Below, in pieces: positions 7,932-13,638 of a stretch of DNA of 13,638 nt (the first letter of the stretch is position 1; each line of letters starts with the position of its first letter). This stretch comes from Lonsdalea quercina subsp. quercina (GTDB lineage Bacteria > Pseudomonadota > Gammaproteobacteria > Enterobacterales > Enterobacteriaceae): assembly GCF_000688655.1 (NCBI RefSeq), contig NZ_JIBO01000006.1, forward strand, positions 100,605-114,242, given 5' to 3'. A program made the translations under genes and the position numbers. Below the pieces are notes generated by a model. That model was not told the DNA's origin and did no database searches. It saw only the letters and a program-made list of their open reading frames with translations.

Positions 7932-7983
7932 CCGCTGGCAGCGTCGAGATGTGTCCTGTGATGCTGGATATTTTGCTCGTTGG

Positions 7984-8014
7984 CTCCCCGTTGGCTTATG
8001 GCGCTGACGGGGAG
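7984..8014. repeat. 8-base stem-loop in the convergent yoaH / 8071 gap
   Basis: CTCCCCGT (7984-7991) and ACGGGGAG (8007-8014) form a perfect 8-base stem with a 15-base loop between two convergent genes. The location suggests a transcript-end structure, but no T-run follows on either strand. An intrinsic terminator is therefore doubtful; it could be an RNA 3'-end stabiliser. Confidence 0.35.
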
Positions 8015-8070
8015 TGATCCTTGTGCTTTCCTGCTCGGTAATTGACCCCTTTGATGTTGTGGTCGGCACG

Positions 8071-9066
8071 TCAGGATGTGTATTGCCCTAGAGAGTAGAG
8101 CGTACAGCGCTCAATGATATTCGGTCTGATACCGAGAACGCCTGCGCCACGGAGGCGATAGGCACTTCCCTCCGTCAAGTTAATCAAGCTGATGACCTTA
8201 TGCGTTTGGCTCGGTAGCCGCTGAGCCAAAATGGATTGCTTTTCTTTGTTTTCATAAAGACAACGAACATGGTCGTTGATGGCCATAAACGGCGGCGCGC
8301 AAGTCAAATGCACGGGGGTGTGTACGGAAGAATCACTCCGATTCCAGCACATGATCAGAGAGCGATTGCTACAGGTAAAGAAGAAGGCTTTGTAGTGGAC
8401 TTCATCCTCTCCTTTCCTTGCACTCCATGACATGTCTTGTACGTGATTCACATTGCCTTCCAGCAGAAGATCGCTGTCTTTTGCCTGACTACGCCACTGC
8501 TCATCGAGTGCTTTGACGATGAAATGAGTCTCGTTAGTCGGGGGGGAAGTAAAAAAACGCCTGTCCTGGCTTTTCACTCGGGCGAGATATTTCAACGACA
8601 GGATGTTAAACGGATGATAAAAAGCGAACAGGTTGGAAAGACTGACTGACGCCCCTATCGCCGCAAATATGCCGACCATCGCTACGGTGGTGGCAAGGAC
8701 GGGGTAAGTATGAATAAAAATGCAAAACGCGATGGCGGCAAGCAACGTTAACAATGACGACACGATGCTTTGAATCAGTATCGGCCCCGCTTTCTGAGAC
8801 GCGTTTTCAGGTTCGAGTATCAAACCATTGTCATCGGCTATCCAGTGTATCCAGTAACTCCCGTCAGCGAGTTGATGGGCGCAAAAATACCAGTTGCCCG
8901 TCGTGGATAAGCGTTCAAATTGTTCGGGGTGTTTATAGTTTACTTTGTGGGTGTAAAAGACGTTGCCTTGGTAAATGACGCGCAGATAATCGCCGAACCG
9001 ATCCCCGTTGGGGGTGAATGAGGTACTGGGGATCGTAAAAGTATAAAGCTGGTTCAAAATGAACAT
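8071..9066 (-). CDS. Unrecognised protein with two membrane helices
   Basis: I do not recognise this 331-residue protein. The N-terminal part (1-90) is soluble and aromatic-rich, with phrases such as TTGNWYFCAHQLADGSYWIHWI. Two hydrophobic segments follow (about 94-119 and 122-148), separated by a short turn with TYP. The rest (about 160-331) is soluble, with a basic KYLARVKSQDRR just after helix 2, so both ends would lie on the same side, probably cytoplasmic. No signal peptide, nuclease, toxin or enzyme motif was seen. It sits alone between yoaH and yoaA, where E. coli has yoaB and yoaC, and its base composition is visibly less GC-rich than its neighbours, suggesting a lineage-specific or acquired gene. 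The ATG at 9064-9066 has AGGG directly against it, so a TTG at 9055-9057 may be the true start. A perfect inverted repeat lies just upstream. Confidence 0.75.
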   Translation of the reverse strand: MFILNQLYTFTIPSTSFTPNGDRFGDYLRVIYQGNVFYTHKVNYKHPEQFERLSTTGNWYFCAHQLADGSYWIHWIADDNGLILEPENASQKAGPILIQSIVSSLLTLLAAIAFCIFIHTYPVLATTVAMVGIFAAIGASVSLSNLFAFYHPFNILSLKYLARVKSQDRRFFTSPPTNETHFIVKALDEQWRSQAKDSDLLLEGNVNHVQDMSWSARKGEDEVHYKAFFFTCSNRSLIMCWNRSDSSVHTPVHLTCAPPFMAINDHVRCLYENKEKQSILAQRLPSQTHKVISLINLTEGSAYRLRGAGVLGIRPNIIERCTLYSLGQYTS

Positions 9067-9094
9067 CCCTGATCTATAAATAGTTTGCGTCGCA

Positions 9095-9124
9095 ATTTTA
9101 TCTGTTCGCGCCCAAAGATAAAAT
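9095..9124. promoter_or_regulatory. 9-base inverted repeat, operator-like, upstream of the unknown gene
   Basis: ATTTTATCT (9095-9103) and AGATAAAAT (9116-9124) are perfect inverted copies separated by 12 bases. Their centres are 21 bases apart, two helical turns, as expected for a dimeric regulator. The site lies 29-58 bases upstream of the unknown gene's ATG. The minus strand contains TAAAAT (5 of 6 to a -10) within the arm nearest the gene. I cannot match it to a named regulator. Confidence 0.5.
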
Positions 9125-9263
9125 CTCGGTCTGGCACTTACCTTCTGGCCTGATCACTCTGCGTCGCCCAGCGGCACGCCTATCACGCCGTCCAACTCAT
9201 CCTCTTTACGCGTCTCCAAAAACGGCTATTGGGCATATTAAGGTGGAGGCCGGGGGGCGAGCT

Positions 9264-9272
9264 TGGCATAAT
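9264..9272 (+). promoter_or_regulatory. Candidate extended -10 for yoaA
   Basis: TGG-CATAAT (9264-9272) fits an extended -10 element, 5 of 6 in the hexamer. It would start transcription around 9279, about 50 bases before the yoaA GTG. There is no recognisable -35. This is weak evidence from a single motif. Confidence 0.3.
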
Positions 9273-9330
9273 CCTCCCACTCGCATCGGCGCCGCCGGTG
9301 CCGATCTATCCCCCAGCAAAGAGAGAAAGC

Positions 9331-11253
9331 GTGGCTTCAGCAGCAAACGAGATTGATGATTTTGCCCCTGAGGGCGCATTGGCAAAGGCCATCAAGGGAT
9401 TCAAACCTCGAGAGCCGCAGCGGCAGATGGCGGCCGCCGTCGCCGATGCCATTGCCCGCAAAAAGCCGCTGGTGGTCGAGGCGGGAACCGGAACGGGCAA
9501 AACCTACGCCTATCTTGCTCCCGCGCTCCGGGCCGAAAAAAAGGTGATTATCTCCACCGGCTCCAAAGCTTTGCAAGACCAGCTCTACAGCCGCGATCTG
9601 CCGACCGTGGCGCGTGCGCTTAACTATCCCGGTAAACTGGCTCTGTTGAAAGGGCGCTCCAACTATCTGTGCATTGAACGGCTGGAACAGCAGTCGATGA
9701 CGGGGGGCGATCTTTCCAAGGATAACCTGCGAGAGTTGGTTAAGCTGCGGGGCTGGTCCTCGCTGACCGATGACGGCGATACCAGCGCCTGCCGCGATGT
9801 GCCGGAAGACAGTCACATCTGGCCGTTAGTCACCAGCACGAATGACAACTGCCTCGGCAATGACTGCCCGCACTATAAAGAGTGCTTCGTGGTCAAGGCT
9901 CGCCGCCGAGCGATGGATGCGGATGTCGTGGTGGTCAACCACCATCTGTATCTGGCGGACCGGGTCGTGAAAGAGAGTGGTTTTGCGGAGCTGATCCCCG
10001 ACGGTGACGTCGTGATTTTCGACGAAGCCCATCAGATTCCCGATATTGCCAGTCAGTATTTCGGTCAGCAGCTAAGCAGCCGACAGCTGTTCGATCTGGC
10101 GCGGGATATGGTCATTGCCTATCGTACCGAAGTACGCGACGCGGCCCAGTTGCAGAAAAGCGCCGATCGGCTGTCGCAAAGCACGCAGGATTTTCGCCTG
10201 GCGCTGGGCGACCCCGGCTATCGGGGCAATCTTCGTGACGTTGTCACTGATGCCGGGCTGCAGCGAGCACTGCTGCTGCTCGATGATGCGTTGGAGCTGT
10301 GTTATGACGTCGCCAAGCTCTCTCTCGGGCGCTCCGCGCTGCTGGATGCCGCGTTCGAACGCGCCACCCTTTACCGCCATCGGCTAAAACGGTTGCTGGA
10401 CGTGCAACAGCCCGGTTACAGCTATTGGTATGAATGCACCAGCCGCCATTTCGTGCTGGCCTTAACGCCGTTGTCGGTGTCCGACCGTTTTCATGAAGTG
10501 ATGAAAGAGAAAGCCGCGAGCTGGATCTTTACTTCCGCCACGTTATCCGTGAACGAAAAGATGGATCATTTTACCGCTCGACTGGGACTGGAAGAGGCGG
10601 AAACGTTGCTGCTGCCTAGCCCCTTTGACTATGCCCGCCAGGCGCTGCTGTGTGTCCCGCGTTTTCTGCCGGAAACCGCGCGTCGGGGCGGCGGAAAGCA
10701 GTTGGCGCAGATGTTAACGCCGCTGATTCAGGCGAATCAGGGGCGCTGCTTTATGCTGTGCACCTCGCATTTGATGATGCGTGAGCTGGCGGCGGAGTTT
10801 CGCGCCAGCCTGACCCTGCCGGTATTACTGCAGGGCGAGACGAGTAAAACCCAATTGCTGTCGCAGTTTCTGGCGGCGGGCAACGCGCTGCTGGTGGCGA
10901 CCAGCAGTTTTTGGGAGGGGGTGGACGTACGGGGCGATGCGCTGTCCTGCGTCATCATCGATAAACTGCCGTTCACCTCGCCGGACGATCCGCTGCTGAA
11001 AGCGCGAATGGAGGACTGCCGCCTGCGCGGAGGCGATCCGTTCAATGACGTGCAGTTGCCAGACGCGGTTATCACCCTCAAGCAGGGCGTGGGGCGGCTA
11101 ATCCGCGACGTCGACGATCGCGGCGTACTGGTCATCTGCGATAACCGTTTGGTGATGCGACCTTATGGCGAAGTCTTTCTCAATAGTTTGCCGCCCGCGC
11201 CGCGCACGCGAAGCCTGCCGGAGGCGGTGGATTTCCTGACGCGCAAAGCGTAG
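9331..11253 (+). CDS. yoaA: XPD/DinG-family iron-sulphur helicase YoaA
   Basis: This is a superfamily 2 DNA helicase; the E. coli protein acts in replication repair together with HolC, the chi subunit of DNA polymerase III. It is 640 residues from a GTG at 9331, against about 636 in E. coli. Walker A GTGTGKT is at 52-58, the DEAH box at 231-234, and helicase motif VI QGVGRLIRD is near the C-terminus. Cys114 (GRSNYLC), Cys174, Cys179 and Cys185 (NCLGNDCPHYKEC) are the expected cluster ligands and match the 5- and 6-residue spacing of the DinG cysteines. The frame is open from 9229, but the family match begins at DDFAPEGALAKAI. The GTG has a weak AGAGAG about five bases upstream. Six residues more than E. 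coli precede DDFAP. tsaB follows 63 bases later. Confidence 0.95.
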   Translation: MASAANEIDDFAPEGALAKAIKGFKPREPQRQMAAAVADAIARKKPLVVEAGTGTGKTYAYLAPALRAEKKVIISTGSKALQDQLYSRDLPTVARALNYPGKLALLKGRSNYLCIERLEQQSMTGGDLSKDNLRELVKLRGWSSLTDDGDTSACRDVPEDSHIWPLVTSTNDNCLGNDCPHYKECFVVKARRRAMDADVVVVNHHLYLADRVVKESGFAELIPDGDVVIFDEAHQIPDIASQYFGQQLSSRQLFDLARDMVIAYRTEVRDAAQLQKSADRLSQSTQDFRLALGDPGYRGNLRDVVTDAGLQRALLLLDDALELCYDVAKLSLGRSALLDAAFERATLYRHRLKRLLDVQQPGYSYWYECTSRHFVLALTPLSVSDRFHEVMKEKAASWIFTSATLSVNEKMDHFTARLGLEEAETLLLPSPFDYARQALLCVPRFLPETARRGGGKQLAQMLTPLIQANQGRCFMLCTSHLMMRELAAEFRASLTLPVLLQGETSKTQLLSQFLAAGNALLVATSSFWEGVDVRGDALSCVIIDKLPFTSPDDPLLKARMEDCRLRGGDPFNDVQLPDAVITLKQGVGRLIRDVDDRGVLVICDNRLVMRPYGEVFLNSLPPAPRTRSLPEAVDFLTRKA

Positions 11254-11269
11254 CGGCGTTCCGACTCTG

Positions 11270-11278
11270 TGCTATCAT
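11270..11278 (+). promoter_or_regulatory. Candidate extended -10 promoter for tsaB
   Basis: TGC-TATCAT (11270-11278) lies in the short yoaA-tsaB gap and fits an extended -10, 5 of 6 in the hexamer. The transcript start would be near 11285, about 32 bases before the tsaB ATG. There is no good -35. It would let this essential gene be expressed apart from yoaA. Confidence 0.4.
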
Positions 11279-11316
11279 GCGCGCCGTTATACGTTTATTT
11301 CCCGCCTGAGGTTGGC

Positions 11317-12018
11317 ATGTCTACGCGAATTTTAGCGCTTGATACCGCAACGGAAGCCTGTTCCGTTGCCTTGTGGAATGAAGGCGAAGTCCACGCATTG
11401 TTTGAAGTTTGTCCCCGCGAACATACCCAGCGTATTTTGCCGATGGTTCAGCAGATCCTAAGCGAACAGGGCCTGGCGCTGAGCGATATGGATGCTCTGG
11501 CGTTCGGTCTTGGCCCCGGCAGTTTTACCGGCGTGCGGATCGGCATCGGCATCGCACAAGGGCTGGCGCTGGGTGCTGACCTGCCGATGATCGGTGTGTC
11601 CACGCTGGCCACGCTGGCGCAAGGCGCCTTTCGACTGACCGGCGCCAACCAGGTGCTGACGGCGATAGATGCGCGCATGAGCGAAGTCTATTGGGCGCAG
11701 TACCGCCGCGATGAACAGGGTGTCTGGTGCGGTGAGGCGTCGGAAGCCGTGCTCTCGCCCTCGCAGGTGCAAGCGCAGACGTCTGCGCTCGACGGTGAAT
11801 GGGCGACCGCCGGTACCGGCTGGCAGACTTACCCCGATTTAATCCATCCCGCCGATGCGGTGCTGCAAGATAGCCAGTATTTGTTGCCGCAGGCGGAAGA
11901 TATGCTGCCGCTGGCCTTACAGCATTGGCAGTCGGGCGCGACATTGCGCGTTGAGCAGGCTCAGCCGCGCTATCTGCGCAATGAGGTCGCCTGGAAAAAA
12001 TTGCCGGGACGTGAATAA
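11317..12018 (+). CDS. tsaB: tRNA t6A37 threonylcarbamoyl transfer protein TsaB
   Basis: TsaB partners with TsaD and TsaE to add threonylcarbamoyl to A37 of tRNAs reading ANN codons, a cytoplasmic and essential step. It is 233 residues, against 231 in E. coli. The N-terminal half carries the ASKHA-type fold: [15 protein letters not shown] (5-19), [12 protein letters not shown] (33-44) and [20 protein letters not shown] (64-83). The C-terminus ends in [17 protein letters not shown], typical of the family. The ATG at 11317 has GAGG about five bases upstream; an in-frame ATG at 11269 lies over the candidate promoter and lacks family support. It is placed between yoaA and yeaY, as in E. coli. Confidence 0.97.
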   Translation: MSTRILALDTATEACSVALWNEGEVHALFEVCPREHTQRILPMVQQILSEQGLALSDMDALAFGLGPGSFTGVRIGIGIAQGLALGADLPMIGVSTLATLAQGAFRLTGANQVLTAIDARMSEVYWAQYRRDEQGVWCGEASEAVLSPSQVQAQTSALDGEWATAGTGWQTYPDLIHPADAVLQDSQYLLPQAEDMLPLALQHWQSGATLRVEQAQPRYLRNEVAWKKLPGRE

Positions 12019-12027
12019 CCAATAACC

Positions 12028-12055
12028 GCAACTTATTGCATGGCTTATAGTCAAA
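12028..12055 (+). promoter_or_regulatory. Sigma-E-type promoter for yeaY
   Basis: GCAACTT (12028-12034), 16 bases, then TCAAA (12051-12055) matches the extracytoplasmic-stress sigma-E consensus GGAACTT-N16-TCAAA with one mismatch. Transcription would start around 12061, about 24 bases before the ATG at 12085. E. coli yeaY is, to my knowledge, listed in the sigma-E regulon, which supports the reading. Confidence 0.65.
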
Positions 12056-12084
12056 TTATCAGGCTATCAAATAAGGTACATGCT

Positions 12085-12699
12085 ATGTCAAGTGAACGGC
12101 AGTGGAGTCGTCGAGTGAAGCGCGTTGTCTGCAGGTCGGGCCGCTATGGGCTGCTGCTAGTTTCGCTGGGCGCGTTAACCGCGTGCGTGACCGTACCCGA
12201 GTCTCTGCGTGGGACATCGGAAACGCCGCAGATGGATTTGGTCCGGGTGATGAGCGCGCCCGCAGTTTACGTCGGTCAGGAGTCACGCCTGGGCGGACGG
12301 GTGGTGGCGGTCAGCAACGAGGCGAGTCGTACCCGCCTTGAAATTAGCAGCATGCCTTTGGATGCAGGGGCAAGACCTATTTTAGGCGCGCCGTCGGAAG
12401 GTCGTTTTGTGGCTTATGTTAACGGCTTCCTTGAGCCGACGGATTTTAACCAGCAGCTGGTCACCGTCGTGGGGCCTATCACCGGCTCCGAACAGGGCAA
12501 GATAGGCAATCGTCCTTACCATTTCGTCGTGGTGCAGGCCGACCGCTATAAACGCTGGCGTGTCGTGCAGCAACTGGCGCCGTCCGCAGGAATGTACGAT
12601 CCCTGGTGGGGATATCGCGGCCGTCCCGGTTGGGGGCCGCGCTGGGGATGGGACGGCGGGTTTGGACCGGCCAGACTGGAAACGATAGTGACGGAATAG
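12085..12699 (+). CDS. yeaY: Slp-family outer membrane lipoprotein
   Basis: This 204-residue precursor has a basic N-terminus, a hydrophobic stretch [12 protein letters not shown] and the lipobox LTAC, with Cys34 as the lipidated residue. The Asp-free VTVP following it fits outer membrane sorting. The Slp signature is seen in [37 protein letters not shown] and [18 protein letters not shown]. The tail is Gly/Trp-rich ([18 protein letters not shown]) and ends in TVVTE-like IVTE. The physiological role of the Slp family is not well defined. The ATG at 12085 follows AAGG by about nine bases and lies downstream of the sigma-E-like promoter; the earlier ATG at 12040 falls inside that promoter and is rejected. 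The region before the hydrophobic segment is about 11 residues longer than in E. coli. Confidence 0.93.
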   Translation: MSSERQWSRRVKRVVCRSGRYGLLLVSLGALTACVTVPESLRGTSETPQMDLVRVMSAPAVYVGQESRLGGRVVAVSNEASRTRLEISSMPLDAGARPILGAPSEGRFVAYVNGFLEPTDFNQQLVTVVGPITGSEQGKIGNRPYHFVVVQADRYKRWRVVQQLAPSAGMYDPWWGYRGRPGWGPRWGWDGGFGPARLETIVTE

Positions 12700-12706
12700 T
12701 CGTGCT

Positions 12707-12718
12707 ACAACCGGTTGT
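12707..12718. repeat. 12-base palindrome after yeaY
   Basis: ACAACCGGTTGT is a perfect palindrome starting 8 bases after the yeaY stop. No T-run follows, so it is not the terminator, which lies at 12793. It may be a protein-binding site or chance. Confidence 0.35.
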
Positions 12719-12753
12719 CCTCCCGCATGACGACGTAAGGTGCGTTTCGCGGG

Positions 12754-12766
12754 GGGCTGACCGGGT
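12754..12766. promoter_or_regulatory. Weak FadR-like site upstream of fadD
   Basis: Read on the minus strand, ACCCGGTCAGCCC resembles the FadR consensus ANCTGGTCNGACC with two clear mismatches. FadR represses fadD in E. coli from two upstream sites. This one lies about 180 bases before the start, further than expected, and overlaps no identified promoter, so it is tentative. Confidence 0.2.
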
Positions 12767-12792
12767 GGCGATTTCCGGCGCACTGAATTAAC

Positions 12793-12820
12793 TAGGGTGA
12801 CTGCGGTCGCCTTATTTTTT
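12793..12820 (+). terminator. Intrinsic terminator of yeaY
   Basis: GGTGAC (12796-12801), loop TGCG, GTCGCC (12806-12811) form a six-pair stem with one T-G wobble, extendable outward by three more pairs. TTATTTTTT follows directly. It would end yeaY transcripts before fadD, although read-through is possible. Confidence 0.75.
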
Positions 12821-12854
12821 GTGAATGATGGCATAGGTGATTACACGTTTGACA
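12820..12854 (+). promoter_or_regulatory. Candidate fadD control region (CRP-like site and -35)
   Basis: TGTGA-ATGATG-GCATA (12820-12835) is a CRP-like site with a perfect left half and 3 of 5 in the right. TTGACA (12849-12854) is a perfect -35, but 17 bases on the -10 position reads TTTGCG, a poor match. CRP activation of fadD is known in E. coli. The exact start cannot be settled from the sequence. Confidence 0.3.
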
Positions 12855-12941
12855 AAAAACGAGTACGTCGCTTTGCGGGAGTGATGTGACATCTCGAAGA
12901 CTGTCCCGTACACCGCCAGAGAAGACCTATGGAGTGAAGTC

Positions 12942-13638
12942 TTGGAAAAAATTTGGTTAGCGCGCTATCCGACTGATGTTCCCGCAGAGATCGAGCCGGA
13001 TCGCTATTCGTCATTGATGGAACTGTTCGAAAATTCGATGGCGCGAAATGCCGATCGGCCTGCGTTCATCAACATGGGCGAGACAATGACCTTTCGCCAG
13101 TTGGAACAGCGCAGCCGGGCATTTGCCGCCTATTTACAGCACCAGCTCAAATTGAAGAAAGGCGACCGCGTCGCGCTGATGATGCCTAACCTGCTGCAAT
13201 ATCCGATTGCGCTGTTCGGTATCCTCAGAGCCGGTATGGTCGTGGTGAACATCAATCCGCTTTACACCCCGCGTGAGCTTGAGCACCAGTTGAACGACAG
13301 CGGCGCCAGCGCGATGGTGATTGTGTCCAACTTTGCCCATACGCTGGAAAAAGTGGTGTTCAACACCCCGGTGAAGCACGTGATCTTGACCCGTATGGGG
13401 GATCAGCTTTCGGCCGCCAAAGGCACGCTGGTCAATTTCGTCGTCAAATACATCAAGCGGCTGGTGCCGAAATATCATCTTCCCGACGCCATCTCCTTTC
13501 GCAGCGTGCTGCAACAGGGCAAACAGATGCCCTATGTCCGTCCTGAACTGGATCGCGGCGATTTGGCTTTCCTGCAATACACCGGCGGAACCAGCGGCGT
13601 GTCCAAGGGCGCCATGCTGACGCATCGCAACCTACTGG
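12942..13638 (+). CDS. fadD: Long-chain fatty acid-CoA ligase (partial, C-terminus missing)
   Basis: It activates exogenous fatty acids to acyl-CoA with ATP at the inner membrane face, coupling uptake to beta-oxidation. 232 codons are visible of about 561 in E. coli; the frame leaves the right edge open. The start is TTG (12942-12944), as in E. coli, with GGAG at 12931-12934 seven bases upstream, and the protein begins [14 protein letters not shown]. Residues [20 protein letters not shown] (71-90) and [20 protein letters not shown] (168-187) are near-identical to E. coli. The AMP-binding signature [11 protein letters not shown] occupies 213-223, the same numbers as in E. coli. It stands downstream of yeaY, separated by a terminator and its own control region. 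Confidence 0.97.
   Translation, partial: MEKIWLARYPTDVPAEIEPDRYSSLMELFENSMARNADRPAFINMGETMTFRQLEQRSRAFAAYLQHQLKLKKGDRVALMMPNLLQYPIALFGILRAGMVVVNINPLYTPRELEHQLNDSGASAMVIVSNFAHTLEKVVFNTPVKHVILTRMGDQLSAAKGTLVNFVVKYIKRLVPKYHLPDAISFRSVLQQGKQMPYVRPELDRGDLAFLQYTGGTSGVSKGAMLTHRNLL

Noticed and set aside
7653..8069. 138-codon minus-strand frame opposite yoaH
   Set aside because: It lies antisense to the recognised UPF0181 gene and through its promoter; the composition is Arg/Thr-rich like a shadow frame, with no family match.
13134..13625. 163-codon minus-strand frame at the right edge
   Set aside because: It is antisense to FadD, whose sequence is near-identical to the E. coli protein over this stretch.

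Overview
This window looks like a chromosomal core segment of a gamma-proteobacterium of the order Enterobacterales. Gene content, order and protein sequences follow the Escherichia coli K-12 region manY-manX / yoaE / sdaA-nudL-pabB / yoaH / yoaA-tsaB-yeaY-fadD. The coding DNA is clearly GC-rich and the proteins diverge moderately from E. coli. A plant-associated or environmental family such as Pectobacteriaceae is therefore plausible, but that is inference. No RNA genes, insertion sequences, CRISPR arrays or phage genes were seen.

Layout. Positions 1-1674 (minus) carry the mannose-family PTS genes manY (cut by the left edge) and manX. A 591-base divergent region follows. It holds a coherent CRP/Mlc-type control region for manXYZ and, on the plus strand, an unlisted 57-codon upstream ORF (2091-2264) that ends one base before yoaE. 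yoaE (TerC membrane domain plus CBS and CorC-type domains) ends at a strong intrinsic terminator and converges on sdaA. The minus-strand set sdaA, nudL and pabB covers serine catabolism, CoA-type Nudix hydrolysis and folate precursor synthesis. Small yoaH diverges from pabB. An unrecognised 331-residue protein with two membrane helices (8071-9066, minus) sits between yoaH and yoaA, where E. coli, as I recall, has yoaB and yoaC. The plus-strand run yoaA (XPD/DinG-like helicase), tsaB (tRNA t6A synthesis), yeaY (Slp-family lipoprotein behind a sigma-E-like promoter) and fadD (acyl-CoA synthetase, cut by the right edge) completes the window.

Most of the window is ordinary housekeeping. The parts worth a second look are the small ORF with a Shine-Dalgarno/hairpin/ATG arrangement in the yoaE leader, the unknown membrane gene with its 21-bp-spaced operator-like inverted repeat, the manX promoter architecture, the palindrome over the putative pabB -10, and the sigma-E-type promoter before yeaY. 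Five genes start with GTG (manX, sdaA, nudL, yoaA) or TTG (fadD).
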